Of a stretch of DNA of 64,000 nucleotides, positions 16,370 through 26,165 are shown piece after piece (the stretch's first letter is position 1; each line of letters starts with the position of its first letter). Source of the stretch: Singulisphaera acidiphila DSM 18658 (lineage in GTDB: Bacteria > Planctomycetota > Planctomycetia > Isosphaerales > Isosphaeraceae); contig NC_019892.1 in the NCBI RefSeq assembly GCF_000242455.2, positions 8,690,744-8,754,743 on the forward strand, in the 5' to 3' direction. The position numbers and the translations under genes are program-made. The notes beneath the pieces are model-generated. The model saw only the letters and a program-made list of their open reading frames with translations. It did not search any database and was not told the DNA's origin.

Positions 16370-16918
16370 ATGGATTTGGTGATTAAAGCACTTGACGGAC
16401 AGACCGCCGGGGATCCTCACAAGCTCAATGATTCATTCCTGGTGGAGTCCGAGTTGACTCTCTCCGCCGAGGGTGGCGTCATCCGCTACGAGGTTGTCCC
16501 GGTCCCCCCCTACAAGAAATCCTACGCCGACGACGGCTTGGCCGATTACCAGAACGCCCCTGACATCGCTGTTTTCCTTGCGTATCTCGATGGCCTGATC
16601 GCAGGCAGGGTCGTCTTATCGGAGGGATGGAACCGGTACGCCTGGATCGAAGACCTTGTCGTTGACGCCCGCTGTCGGAGGTTGGGAGTTGGCCGGGCAT
16701 TGATGGACCGTGCTATCGCCTGGGCAAGCGAGCGAGGGTTGCCAGGGATCAGGCTCGAAACGCAAAGCAACAACGTCCCCGCCTGCAAATTCTACGAGGT
16801 GTGTGGGTTTCAGCTCGGGGGATTCGACCAACACCTTTATCGGGGTCTGGACAAAGCAACTACGGAGATTGCCCTCTTCTGGTATCTTCCGATCCGAGCG
16901 AAGGGATCGCACGTCTAG
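16370..16918 (+). CDS. GNAT acetyltransferase, streptothricin-acetyltransferase-like
   Basis: Cytoplasmic acetyl-CoA-dependent N-acetyltransferase of 182 aa. The order and spacing of motifs resemble streptothricin acetyltransferases (Sat family): PPYKKSYADDG, EGWNRYAWIEDLVVDARCRR then LGVGRALMDRAIAWA (acetyl-CoA loop), GIRLETQSNNVPACKFYEVC GF, and the terminal EIALFWYLP. Sat proteins share NRYA.IED, LETQ.NN..ACKFY..CGF and FWYL. Self-resistance or drug detoxification is therefore possible, but the true substrate could be another amine. Stand-alone gene; no resistance island or mobile element adjoins it. Confidence 0.88.
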   Translation: MDLVIKALDGQTAGDPHKLNDSFLVESELTLSAEGGVIRYEVVPVPPYKKSYADDGLADYQNAPDIAVFLAYLDGLIAGRVVLSEGWNRYAWIEDLVVDARCRRLGVGRALMDRAIAWASERGLPGIRLETQSNNVPACKFYEVCGFQLGGFDQHLYRGLDKATTEIALFWYLPIRAKGSHV

Positions 16919-17107
16919 TGGACCCCGAAAGTGCGACCGCCAGAACCAGCAGGACGCCTACCGGAGGGCGCAATCCAAAGAAATGCACAAACCACAAGTT
17001 TTGCACGCGATTCCCACAGCTCAGTGCCAAAATGACGATCTTTATGAGAGACTGTAGGCTTCCCTCTCCCTGAGAGGACGAACGATCGCAGCGAGGGAGG
17101 CATGACG

Positions 17108-17413
17108 ATGACGGAATTCGGAGACCTCGACGGCCGATTCGAGTTCTATGCGATCGTCACTCCGGACGGGAAGATCCCGACCGTCTTGGATGACACCACG
17201 CTCAACGCCCCGGCCGAATGGTACACCAGCCCCATCGGCACCCTCGCCCACCTGTCCGACTTCGCGCTCGTCTTCACCGACTGGGACGACGCCAACACCG
17301 ACTTCCAGCGGTATCGAGTGAGCCTTCCGGCGGGGACGACGATCCGGGCCTTCACAGTCGGCGTGGTCGAGGTTGTGAACGCGTACGAAGGGATGGAAGC
17401 CAAGGCGAGTTGA
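17108..17413 (+). CDS. Hypothetical protein
   Basis: Not recognised. A 101-aa soluble protein, acidic and rich in aromatic residues, without signal peptide or TM helix (RFEFYAIVTPDGKIP, ALVFTDWDDANTDFQRYRVS). GAGGGAGG lies 8 nt before the ATG at 17108, which makes that start better than the ATG six bases upstream. Ends 29 bases from the converging gene. The ribosome site and codon pattern support coding. Confidence 0.65.
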   Translation: MTEFGDLDGRFEFYAIVTPDGKIPTVLDDTTLNAPAEWYTSPIGTLAHLSDFALVFTDWDDANTDFQRYRVSLPAGTTIRAFTVGVVEVVNAYEGMEAKAS

Positions 17414-17441
17414 CAAGCCGTTCGGCGGTGCGATGCCGAGG

Positions 17442-18803
17442 TCACTCGCATTCGCGCGATGGCTGCGAGGCGGCCGGACCAACACTCCAGCGGGGAGAAG
17501 TCTCAGCCTCACCGCAAGCCTCGCATCCTCGAACCGCCTCGGTGCATTCCGGTTCCCACTCGTGTGGGGCAAAACCGAGAGAAGAGCACGGATGAACCGC
17601 AAGCGGTGGACTGGCCAGGGAGTCGACGACGGAAAAGCGGTGAACCCGTAGGGGTGCCTCGGCCTGGACCTCCGCGAGGTCTGCTTTGACAGTGACATAG
17701 ACCCAGCGACCGTCTTCCGAGAAAATCGGTGGGCTGCAGGCCAGGCCGTCGGTCAATTCGATCACGTCCGACTCATCGACTCGGAGTCCTCCTGTCTCCT
17801 CGTCGACGGTCACCGGCGCCAGCCGCAACTCGAGGTCGGTATGCCCCTGCCGACGGACCAGGTAAGCCAAGGCTAAGCCACCGTCGGGAGTCGCGGAGAT
17901 CCGGGCCAGGCGTTCTTCCTGGATCGGCTCACCCCGTCTCTCAAGTGCCGGTCGGACAAGCCGTCCCGCCGCCTCGATCGCCCAGCCGTCGGCGCTGAGC
18001 CGGAGCCACCACAACTGCGGCAATTCCGGCCCCGACGTATCGGCACGATCTTCCCGGACCGCCATCGAGACGAGGAGCGTCCTCTCCAGGCTCGGTTCGA
18101 TCGGCCAGGTCGGATCCAAAACCCGAAGGATGGCGACACCAAGAGGGGGCGAGATTTTCCAGGTCAGCGGTCGAGGCAACAGGCCGTCGACCCTGGAGCG
18201 ATTGGAATCGCCGTTGTGTCCGAATGAGTGGCGATAGAGCCGCCCGTCTGTCCCCGCGAAGAGAATCGTCGCCGACAGATCCGGGGACCAGCAGGGCGGA
18301 CCACTCGCGGGCACTTCGAGCGGTAACCGGTCGAGAACCTCACCGCCGGGAAGCGCATAGCGCGCCAGCCCCGCAGTCCAGCAGCCATTGACATCGTATC
18401 CGCGCCATTGGGCGACGAGATGCATCCGATTCAGGCCGTCCCGCCAGGGAGAACAGACGGAGTACGCAAAGGTATCCGGCTCACCGACAGAGACACGCTC
18501 GATCTCACCCGTCTCCGCGTTCAACAGACTGATGTACTGGTGAGAAGTGGGGTCGATCAAGACCTGATGACTGACCACCCGACATCGAGGTGCCGCTTCC
18601 AGCCGGGATCGCCGTGGACCGCCGTCAGCCCGACCCAGCCTCACGGCGGCCACGATGAGACCAATCACCGCGACGACGAGGAGGTAGTTCAGAAGGGTTG
18701 ACGGCAACCGCAATGCAAGTCTCCAGGGCGAACCGCCGCTAGGACTGAATGACCTTGCCGATTGCCCGGATGCCGAAAACGTGTCAGACGGATTTCCGGA
18801 CAT
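17442..18803 (-). CDS. Membrane-anchored hypothetical protein, possible beta-propeller
   Basis: Not assigned to a family. A 453-aa protein with a Ser/Gly-rich start, one TM helix at about residues 34-54 (LLNYLLVVAVIGLIVAAV) and a large soluble part. Blocks such as YALPGGEVLDRLPLEVPASG, CWSPDLSATILFAGTDGRLY and CSPPIFSEDGRWVYVTVK resemble TolB/WD-type propeller blades. The ATG at 18803 is preceded by a G-run. It probably displays a propeller-like domain outside the membrane. Stand-alone gene; function unknown. Confidence 0.75.
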   Translation of the reverse strand: MSGNPSDTFSASGQSARSFSPSGGSPWRLALRLPSTLLNYLLVVAVIGLIVAAVRLGRADGGPRRSRLEAAPRCRVVSHQVLIDPTSHQYISLLNAETGEIERVSVGEPDTFAYSVCSPWRDGLNRMHLVAQWRGYDVNGCWTAGLARYALPGGEVLDRLPLEVPASGPPCWSPDLSATILFAGTDGRLYRHSFGHNGDSNRSRVDGLLPRPLTWKISPPLGVAILRVLDPTWPIEPSLERTLLVSMAVREDRADTSGPELPQLWWLRLSADGWAIEAAGRLVRPALERRGEPIQEERLARISATPDGGLALAYLVRRQGHTDLELRLAPVTVDEETGGLRVDESDVIELTDGLACSPPIFSEDGRWVYVTVKADLAEVQAEAPLRVHRFSVVDSLASPPLAVHPCSSLGFAPHEWEPECTEAVRGCEACGEAETSPRWSVGPAASQPSRECE

Positions 18804-19072
18804 CGCCCCCCCTTCGCGTCCGACGTCCACGCGAGCAATGGGTGTCGATGCGGCTTGATTGAGAGCGTAACAGAAACCAAGGTCACCGACAACATGATCA
18901 GCCTGGCCTGCTCTCACATGTCCCCGGAGACGTTATATTTCCCTGCCTCGCCTTGGCCGTTGGGGCCTGGAGATGCTCGCATCAACGAACGCGTCCGCTG
19001 AATTCAGACTGAAATCGACAATCGTTTCAAGTCCAGGTCGCGAATCCCCCAGTCCCCAACGAAACTCGATTC

Positions 19073-20377
19073 TCAGTGTCGAGCCGCAGACACCGCCGAA
19101 GTTGTTCCGGCCAAGGACGCGGTCTTCAGCGTCGGTTCGGTCGGTTCGACCTTCACGCCTTCAACAAGGTTTTCGGTGGGATTCTGAATGAGCCGTTCGG
19201 TGCCCGAGAGGCCCTGGAGGATCTCGACGTCTTGGCCGTAGTCACGTCCGAGCTGAACTTCCTGGTAATGCAACGAGTCGTCGGGGCCGACGACCGCGAC
19301 GCGGGTGCCGAGGGTGTTGATCACCAGGGTGGTGGCCGGAATGAGCAGCGGACGGCCCCCCGCCTCGTCAAAGCGGACCTTCACATACATGCCCGCATAG
19401 AGCTCGCCCTTCTCGTTGGGAAGGACAACCTCGGTGAGCAAGGTTCTCGACCGGGTCTCGATCGCCCCGGAGGTTCGCGTCACGTTGCCCACGAACTTCC
19501 GGTTTGGCTGTTCACGCACCAAAACTTCGGCATGCTGGCCCGCTTTGATGCCAATCGAGTTCGCTTGCGGCACGTTGACGTAGACTTTGAGCTTGTCGGT
19601 CTGAGCGATCCGGTAGAGCGGCTGACTGGAACCGGAGCTGATGAGAGCGCCGGTGTCGACGTTACGCTCGGTGATGACGCCACGGAACGGGGCCAGAACC
19701 TTCTGGAATTTTTGGAGCTCGGCCAGGCGATTGGCGCTGGCGGCCTTGGCCTCAATGTCGGCGGCGGCGGTCAGGAGAGTCGCCTCGGCCACCTTGAATT
19801 CGGCGGTGTACTCGTCGAGAACTTGCCTGGTCTCGGCCCCTCGACTGTTGAGTTGCTGGGAGCGTCTGAGCGTGAGCGCAGCCAGCTCGAGTCGCGACTC
19901 GGCAAGCTGGCGGTTCGCCTTCGATTGGGCCAACAGCGCCTGGGCCTGCTTGAGCTCCTGGTCAAGTTCGGGGGTGTCGATCTCGGCCAAGAGCGCCCCT
20001 GCTTCAACCTTATCGCCGATGTCCACGAGGTAGCGTTTGACGTACCCATCGGTGCGAGCAAACACATTCGTATCTTGAAATGCTCGGATCTCGCCGGGCA
20101 GCGTCAAGTCGGCCGGCTTGTCTTTGCGGAAGGGGACCGAAATCTGGACCCGGGGCCGACTCGCAATCGCCTCGGCGGTCTCGGCATAAAGGGAGGCCCG
20201 CTGCTCACGCCGGGGCTGCCGGCCAACGACATAGAGGGAGCCCAGCCCCCCTCCACCGAGGACGAGCAGGCCGAGGACGGCGAAAACGGGGGTCCTGGAC
20301 CGGGCGGGCTTGGGTTGCTCGGCAGGAGCACCGACACCCGGTAATGAATGATCCGGAATGAGGTTCACCGTGGTCAT
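19073..20377 (-). CDS. RND periplasmic adaptor (HlyD/AcrA type)
   Basis: Membrane fusion protein of 434 aa working with the RND permease encoded just upstream. A TM anchor lies at about residues 30-50 (VFAVLGLLVLGGGGLGSLYV). The lipoyl half-motifs are GYVKRYLVDIGDKVEAGALL and VLAPFRGVITERNVDTGALI, flanking a coiled-coil hairpin rich in Ala, Leu and Gln. The barrel part has VYVNVPQANSIGIKAGQ. The ATG at 20377 lies five bases after the permease stop. A TTG at 20386 overlapping that stop is an alternative. The gene order permease then adaptor is the reverse of most RND operons. Confidence 0.93.
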   Translation of the reverse strand: MTTVNLIPDHSLPGVGAPAEQPKPARSRTPVFAVLGLLVLGGGGLGSLYVVGRQPRREQRASLYAETAEAIASRPRVQISVPFRKDKPADLTLPGEIRAFQDTNVFARTDGYVKRYLVDIGDKVEAGALLAEIDTPELDQELKQAQALLAQSKANRQLAESRLELAALTLRRSQQLNSRGAETRQVLDEYTAEFKVAEATLLTAAADIEAKAASANRLAELQKFQKVLAPFRGVITERNVDTGALISSGSSQPLYRIAQTDKLKVYVNVPQANSIGIKAGQHAEVLVREQPNRKFVGNVTRTSGAIETRSRTLLTEVVLPNEKGELYAGMYVKVRFDEAGGRPLLIPATTLVINTLGTRVAVVGPDDSLHYQEVQLGRDYGQDVEILQGLSGTERLIQNPTENLVEGVKVEPTEPTLKTASLAGTTSAVSAARH

Positions 20378-20382
20378 TGGGC

Positions 20383-23300
20383 TCAATCCTCGTCTGTCTG
20401 AACAAGAGGCGGCTTGCGCCGCAGCAGGCTGTAAATGACCGGAACAAAGAACAAGGTGGCGAGGGTCGCGACACTCAGCCCACCGATGACCGCTCGGCCC
20501 AGCGGGGCGTTCTGCTCACCCCCTTCGCCCATCCCCAGGGACATCGGCAGCATGCCGATGATCATCGCCAGGGCGGTCATCAAAACAGGACGGAACCGAG
20601 TCCGCCCCGCGGCCAAGGCCGCAGTGCGAGCGTCGTCGCCTTGAAGACGCCGGCCATTGGCGAAGGTCACCATCAAGATGCTGTTGGCCGTCGCGACACC
20701 GATACACATGATCGCCCCCATGAGTGAGGGGACGTTGATCGTCGTCTGGGTAGCGTAGAGCATCCAGATGATCCCGGCGACGGCTCCCGGCAACGCCCAG
20801 AGGATGATGAACGGGTCGAGCCAGGACTGGAAGTTCACAACCATCAGCAGGTAGACGAGCAGGACCGCGAAGACGAGCCCGAACGCCAGCCCCTTGAACG
20901 ACGACTTCATGCTCTCCACCTGCCCGCGAAGGATCAGGTTCGAGCCTTTGGGAAGCTTCGTCCGGATCCCGGTCTGCGGATCGACCGGGCCGGCGATCTT
21001 CTCGATCACCTTCTCAAGGTCGGCCGCGACGCCCCCGAGGTCGCGCCCTTGCACGCTGGCGTACACGTCGAAGACAGGCTGGACGTTGTAATGGTTCACC
21101 ACCGCCGAGGTCACACCACGATCGACGTCCGCGACGTTGATGAGAAGCTGGGCCGAGGTCGCCGAGGCGCCGGGCGCGATGATCGGAGTATTGTTCAAGG
21201 CCTCAATCGAATCGATCAGACGCTGGGGGGTCTGAACGGCGACCGGGTAGTTGACTCCGTTCTTGGGGTCAATCCAGTAATTCGGCGAGACCTGCCCGCT
21301 CGAGCTGAGCGAGACGAGCAAGCTATTGGCAACGTCGCGCTGAGTCAGGCCCACCTGGTCGGCCCGCGTCCGGTCGACGTTCACCTGAAGCTTGGGGGCG
21401 TCGACAATCTGGTGCAGGTGGACATCCACCGCGCCCGGAATCTTGGCCACTTCCTTCTCGATCTCGCGGGCGACCTTGTAGTTTTCATCGCGGCGGTTGC
21501 CGCTGATCTGAATATCGATCGGCGCAGCCAGCCCGAAGTTGAGGATCTGCCCCACGATATCGGCCGGCTGGAAGAAGAACGTGGCCTCGGGAAAATCGTG
21601 GCTGAGGAGCTTGCGGAGCTTCGCGAGATACTCGGGGGTCGATCCGTGATGCTCATGAAGTGCAATCAGCATTTCACCATCCGCCGAGCCCACCGTGGCC
21701 GAGTCGCCAAACGCCAGATTGATCCCGTTGGCAGGGAGGCCGATGTTGCTCAAGATCGTGGCCACCTCGTGCGGCGGGATGGTCTTGCGAACCACCTCCT
21801 CGACCCGAGTGAACAGCTTCTCCGTCTCTTCGAGCCGGGTCCCGGATGGGGCCCGGATGTGCATTCGGATCTGGCCGGCGTCCACCGCCGGAAAGAAGTC
21901 TTGCCCAAGCTCACCGAAGAGGAGCGAGGTCCCCCCGACGAACGACGCAAAGCCCAGGCAGACCAAGATGCGATGGCTCAGTGCCCAGTCGAGCATCTGC
22001 GTGTAAAGGCCGCGAACCTTCTCGAACTGGTGGTTGAACGCGCGGTGAATCCGCCAGAAAATATCGCCCTTGGCCGGAGGCTTGGGCTGACCGAAGGCGT
22101 CGAGCTCAGGCGTGTACTCGACGTGGATCCCTTCCTCCTCGAGTTCGTGAGCGTTCTGCCGGTAGAGCTCAACCTCCTTGCCGAGCATGCCGTTGATCAT
22201 CGTCGGCACAAGTGTACGTGACAGGAAGTAGGACGCCATCATCGCGAAGGCGACCGCCATTCCCAGGGGCGTGAACAACGACTGGGCCGCCCCTGACAGG
22301 AAGGTCACGGGAATAAAGACGATGCAGATCGCCAAGGTCGAGACGAACGCAGGCACGGCGATCTGCTCGGCCCCATCGAGGATCGCCCGTTTTAACGGCT
22401 TCCCCATCGCCAAGTTGCGGTGAATGTTCTCGATCTCGACCGTCGCGTCGTCCACGAGAATCCCGACCGCCAGCGACAGACCGCCCAGCGTCATCGTGTT
22501 GATCGTATGCCCGAGCGCTGACAGGATCAGGATTGAGATCATGATCGACAGCGGAATCGAAATCGTGACGATCAAGGTGCTCCGCCAGCTCCCCAGGAAG
22601 AGCAGGATCATCATCCCCGTGAGCACGGCCGCGATCGCCGCCTCATGCAACACACCCTCGATCGAGTGGCGGACGAAGACCGACTGATCGAACAGAAAGT
22701 CGATCTTGAGCGCATCGGGCAAGCTCGCCTTGATCAAGGGCATCGCGGCCTTGACCCGCGCGACGATATCGAGCGTGGAAGCACCTCCCGCCTTGAGGAT
22801 GGTGAGCAGGCTGCCGCGCTGGCCGTCCTTGACGACGATGTTCGACTGCACGGCCGCCCCGTCGCGGACCTGGGCGACGTCCCGGATATGGATCGTCGCT
22901 CCTCCCACGTGGCGGATCGGCAGGTCGTTGAGGGCCTCGAGCACGTCGGGACTGCTGTTGAGCTGGACCTGGTAATCACGCGGCCCGATCTTGGCGTTGC
23001 CGGCGGGCAAGATCAGGTTCTGCGCGTTGATCGCGAGCGAGATGTCGGAGGGGGAAAGGTTGTTCGCATAGAGGGCCTCCGGGTCGAGGTCGACCATGAC
23101 CTGGCGGGGCTTACCCCCTAACGGCAGCGGGATCTGGGCCCCTTGGACAGTCGCCAGCCTCGTCCGGATGAAGTTCTGGCCCATGTCATAGAGCTGCTGC
23201 TCCGAGAGGCCGTCTCCGCCGACACCCACCTGAAGGATCGGGACGTTCGACGCGCTGAAGCGGATGATGAAGGGGGGCGTGATCCCAGGCGGCAGGACGC

Positions 23301-23652
23301 GGAGGACCGCGTTACTGATCGCATTGACCTGGGCGACCGCCGCCTCGATCTTGGCTCCGGGCTGGAAGAAGACCTTGATCACGCTCACGCCGGCCAGGCT
23401 CTGCGACTCGATGTGCTCGATGTCGTTGACCGTGGTCGTCATCGCCCGCTCGTGGATCGTGACGATCCGCTTCTCCATCTCGTCGGGCGACATGCCGGGA
23501 TAGGTCCACACCACGGCAACTACCGGGATGTTGATCTCCGGGAAGATGTCGATCGGCATGCGCAAGAGCGTCACGCCGCTCAGAACGGCGATCAAGAGCG
23601 ACATGACCACGAACGTATACGGCCGTCGCAGCGCGAGACGTACGATCCACAT
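20383..23652 (-). CDS. RND efflux permease, AcrB/CzcA-like
   Basis: Proton-driven inner-membrane exporter of 1,089 aa. The start is [20 protein letters not shown] with [22 protein letters not shown]4 carries [19 protein letters not shown] with the Asp pair typical of RND proton relay, and the second half has [17 protein letters not shown]. The length is full. GGAAGG precedes the ATG. It lies 127 bp downstream of a TetR gene and five bases before the adaptor ATG, forming a three-gene operon without an outer-membrane factor, which must come from elsewhere. Substrate unknown. Confidence 0.96.
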   Translation of the reverse strand: MWIVRLALRRPYTFVVMSLLIAVLSGVTLLRMPIDIFPEINIPVVAVVWTYPGMSPDEMEKRIVTIHERAMTTTVNDIEHIESQSLAGVSVIKVFFQPGAKIEAAVAQVNAISNAVLRVLPPGITPPFIIRFSASNVPILQVGVGGDGLSEQQLYDMGQNFIRTRLATVQGAQIPLPLGGKPRQVMVDLDPEALYANNLSPSDISLAINAQNLILPAGNAKIGPRDYQVQLNSSPDVLEALNDLPIRHVGGATIHIRDVAQVRDGAAVQSNIVVKDGQRGSLLTILKAGGASTLDIVARVKAAMPLIKASLPDALKIDFLFDQSVFVRHSIEGVLHEAAIAAVLTGMMILLFLGSWRSTLIVTISIPLSIMISILILSALGHTINTMTLGGLSLAVGILVDDATVEIENIHRNLAMGKPLKRAILDGAEQIAVPAFVSTLAICIVFIPVTFLSGAAQSLFTPLGMAVAFAMMASYFLSRTLVPTMINGMLGKEVELYRQNAHELEEEGIHVEYTPELDAFGQPKPPAKGDIFWRIHRAFNHQFEKVRGLYTQMLDWALSHRILVCLGFASFVGGTSLLFGELGQDFFPAVDAGQIRMHIRAPSGTRLEETEKLFTRVEEVVRKTIPPHEVATILSNIGLPANGINLAFGDSATVGSADGEMLIALHEHHGSTPEYLAKLRKLLSHDFPEATFFFQPADIVGQILNFGLAAPIDIQISGNRRDENYKVAREIEKEVAKIPGAVDVHLHQIVDAPKLQVNVDRTRADQVGLTQRDVANSLLVSLSSSGQVSPNYWIDPKNGVNYPVAVQTPQRLIDSIEALNNTPIIAPGASATSAQLLINVADVDRGVTSAVVNHYNVQPVFDVYASVQGRDLGGVAADLEKVIEKIAGPVDPQTGIRTKLPKGSNLILRGQVESMKSSFKGLAFGLVFAVLLVYLLMVVNFQSWLDPFIILWALPGAVAGIIWMLYATQTTINVPSLMGAIMCIGVATANSILMVTFANGRRLQGDDARTAALAAGRTRFRPVLMTALAMIIGMLPMSLGMGEGGEQNAPLGRAVIGGLSVATLATLFFVPVIYSLLRRKPPLVQTDED

Positions 23653-23779
23653 GGGGAGCGAAACCTTCCTGAGGAGCGGCGGACGCGGTCTGGCAGACCG
23701 TGCCGTTAGGCCGCTCAGGTCGAGGGTGGGCGTTGAGAGTCAAAAAAAATAGGCCGGGGACGAAGCCCCTCGACCCGTG

Positions 23780-24412
23780 TCAGCGGGGACCTGCGTCCGA
23801 GGGAGGGCTGCTCTTGAGAACTGTCTCGAACATCACGAAGAGGAAGTCGTCGAGAGGCTCATAGCTCTTGGCGACCTTCATGCGGAGGATGGCCCCTTCC
23901 CAACTGTTCAGGCAGAACCCGGCCAGTCGGTCCGCATCGAAGTCAGCGCGCAAGTCGCCAACCTGCTGGGCCTCGCGGAAACAGCGAGCGATCTTCGCCC
24001 GGTACTCAGACAAAACCTCTTCAAGCCGAGTTCGGAAAACTTCGCTGTGGTCGGCCATCTCCTGGCCAAGGTTGCCGAAGAGACAACCTTTCCGATACCC
24101 CAGCGACTGATGCCGAAGGGCCGACAACTCGAAAAACCGACGCAGCCGAGCAAGCGGCCTCACGTCTGTATTATTAAGTTGCTCGTCAAGACTCGCCATC
24201 CGCATCGCCGCATATTCGGCCACAACTTGCAGCCCGAAGTCTTCCTTGCTCTTGAAAAAGTGATAGAACGAACCTTTGTGAACCTTCGCTTCCTTGAGGA
24301 TCTCCTCCAGGCCGCAATGGTTGTACCCCTTCTCCAAGATCAAATGCGTTCCCGCAGCGATCAAGGCGGTCCGGGTCGCGACAGGCGGTCGATTGGTTCG
24401 CGTGGCGCTCAT
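23780..24412 (-). CDS. TetR-family transcriptional repressor
   Basis: A 210-aa dimeric repressor. The N-terminal helix-turn-helix is TALIAAGTHLILEKGYNHCG then LEEILKEAKVHKGSFYHFFK SKEDF, a canonical TetR signature. The C-terminal ligand domain includes GYRKGCLFGNLGQEMADHSE and a conserved-looking NSWEGAILRMKV near the end, as in AcuR/YxaF-like members. The ATG at 24412 was chosen; a palindrome overlapping the region just upstream is a likely operator. It precedes the RND-adaptor operon and probably represses it and itself. Confidence 0.94.
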   Translation of the reverse strand: MSATRTNRPPVATRTALIAAGTHLILEKGYNHCGLEEILKEAKVHKGSFYHFFKSKEDFGLQVVAEYAAMRMASLDEQLNNTDVRPLARLRRFFELSALRHQSLGYRKGCLFGNLGQEMADHSEVFRTRLEEVLSEYRAKIARCFREAQQVGDLRADFDADRLAGFCLNSWEGAILRMKVAKSYEPLDDFLFVMFETVLKSSPPSDAGPR

Positions 24413-24423
24413 GTCGCTAATAC

Positions 24424-24439
24424 TAGACTGGTCGGTCAA
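24424..24439. promoter_or_regulatory. Candidate TetR operator
   Basis: TAGACTGGTCGGTCAA is an imperfect palindrome with matching GAC/GTC half-sites, like operators bound by TetR proteins of the efflux class. It starts 12 bases upstream of the TetR start codon, where it would block autogenous transcription. A wider ACTAG...CTAGT repeat surrounds it. Confidence 0.45.
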
Positions 24440-24695
24440 CTAGTCAAGAGGGGGCGTTTTCTTGAGTTCCCAGTTGGCCCTGCCTTTCTGTTCAAACATA
24501 CACAGAACGACGGGTCGATCATAGGCGCTCCGCCCGCCTCGGGCGGTAGCTCGAAGACTCGGTCTTGCGTCTGATCTCTATTGTGGCTGCGCCACCACGG
24601 ACGACTCGTTGTCCAGGCAGTCCAGTCAGAACTCAGCCGGAACACAGGCCCCATTTCCGGCGATGGCGCAATGACAGCGAAAGTGGCTCTCGCCC

Positions 24696-25997
24696 TTAAA
24701 GAGGAGGGCTGTCATAGAAATGGACTTCGACGGCTTGGCCCGCTTCGTAGCCATCGATTTCTTCCGGGACAAGCACAAAACCGTCCGCCGCCACCGTGGA
24801 GCTCAGGATCGACGCCCCTCTTGGCCAGACCGGTTCGACGGCATCATCACCCGAACAACGCACTCGCAAATACTCGAGTTTGCCGCGTGGCGACCGGATC
24901 GGTTGACACAAGCGCATCGTGCGACGCGGGTAGGGCCAATCGGTATCTCGGGAACCAAGAATTCGAATGACCCGACGGGCGAAGAGATCATAGCCGAACA
25001 GGCACGCAACAGGGTTGCCTGGCAGCAGAATGACCGGCACATGTCGAATCATGCCGAACGCGACCGGCGCCGCGGGCCGGATGCCAACACCACGAAAGAC
25101 GATGGTTCCCAAAGCGTTCAGCACCGCGGCGGTGTGATCCCCTCTTCCATACGACGTTCCGCCGGAAATCAAGACACAATCGGCTCGCTCAACAAGCGCC
25201 TCAACTCCCGATCGGATCGCTTCGAGGTTGTCTGGCAAGATGCCAGCCTCCGCGCCCCCAGCGGCGATCACCTGGCCCCCGTCGCGCTCAACCAAGCATT
25301 TCAGCAAGAGCGAATTTGTATCGATGATTCGTCCGATACCCGGCGTTGCGTCGGGCGGGACCAGTTCATCGCCGGTCGCGAGGATTCCTACGCGAGGCAC
25401 TCGAGTGACGTCAATCTCACGGAGGCCAGCGGAACAGCACGCGGCAATGTCCTGTGGGCGTAACGTTCGCGGCGGCGAAACGATGATTCTTCCCGCTGGA
25501 ATATCCTCATCCGCCAGAGCCACGTCTTTATGCGACTCAACGGGCCTGCGGAGCAGGATCGTCTCGCCTTGCTGGTCGACCGATTCCCACCGGACCAAGG
25601 TGTCAGCCGTATTCGGGACCACAGCCCCCGTGGCGATTGCCGTGCATTCACCGGGGCCGATCGTTCCAGTGAACGGCTTTCCGGGTAACGACTCGCCCAC
25701 AATGGTGAGCGAGACTTCATCCCCGTCGGCCAATGCGCGGGCATCCTCAAAGCGAATCGCAAAACCATCCATGGCGGCTCGTCGGAACCCCGGCACGGAT
25801 GCAATCGCGATTGCCGGTTGCGCCAGACGGCGTCCGGCGGCAGCCAGTGGCGAAATCCTCTCCTGAGGCAGACAGGACAGCCGCCCATCGATCCGCGAAA
25901 ACGCTTCCGCAACGGTGCAAGCAAGCGAGGGGCTAGTGGATGAACCGGGCGGCCGGTTCCTGTGTTGATCCGCATCCGTGCGAAGGTTCGCAGTCAT
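24696..25997 (-). CDS. moeA: Molybdopterin molybdotransferase MoeA
   Basis: Inserts molybdate into adenylylated molybdopterin, the last step of molybdenum cofactor synthesis, in the cytoplasm. The 433-aa protein shows FRRAAMDGFAIRFED, GECTAIATGAVVPNTADTLV, VGILATGDELVPPDATPGIG RIIDTNS, ADCVLISGGTSYGRGDHTAA and VILLPGNPVACLFGYDLF. The canonical SGG.S.G loop reads SGGTSYGRGD. GGAAG precedes the ATG. No other moa/mob/mod gene is in the window, so it is an orphan here. The family call is firm. Confidence 0.94.
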   Translation of the reverse strand: MTANLRTDADQHRNRPPGSSTSPSLACTVAEAFSRIDGRLSCLPQERISPLAAAGRRLAQPAIAIASVPGFRRAAMDGFAIRFEDARALADGDEVSLTIVGESLPGKPFTGTIGPGECTAIATGAVVPNTADTLVRWESVDQQGETILLRRPVESHKDVALADEDIPAGRIIVSPPRTLRPQDIAACCSAGLREIDVTRVPRVGILATGDELVPPDATPGIGRIIDTNSLLLKCLVERDGGQVIAAGGAEAGILPDNLEAIRSGVEALVERADCVLISGGTSYGRGDHTAAVLNALGTIVFRGVGIRPAAPVAFGMIRHVPVILLPGNPVACLFGYDLFARRVIRILGSRDTDWPYPRRTMRLCQPIRSPRGKLEYLRVRCSGDDAVEPVWPRGASILSSTVAADGFVLVPEEIDGYEAGQAVEVHFYDSPPL

Positions 25998-26165
25998 AAT
26001 GTCCACTTCCAGGAATGTCGCAATCCCTTCTCCATTTCGCGACCGATCGGGATGCTCACGCCCGGCATGCCGTTGGTTGAAGACAGCATTGGAGACGACG
26101 CCTTGGCGACCAGAAACAGCGTCAGGCCGGAGGCCGGGCCGGCCTAACGCGGTGTCATCGCCCTA

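Noticed and set aside
21049-22221. Long plus-strand frame inside the second RND permease gene
   Set aside because: The minus strand encodes an unmistakable RND permease throughout; the plus frame has composition typical of an antisense shadow.
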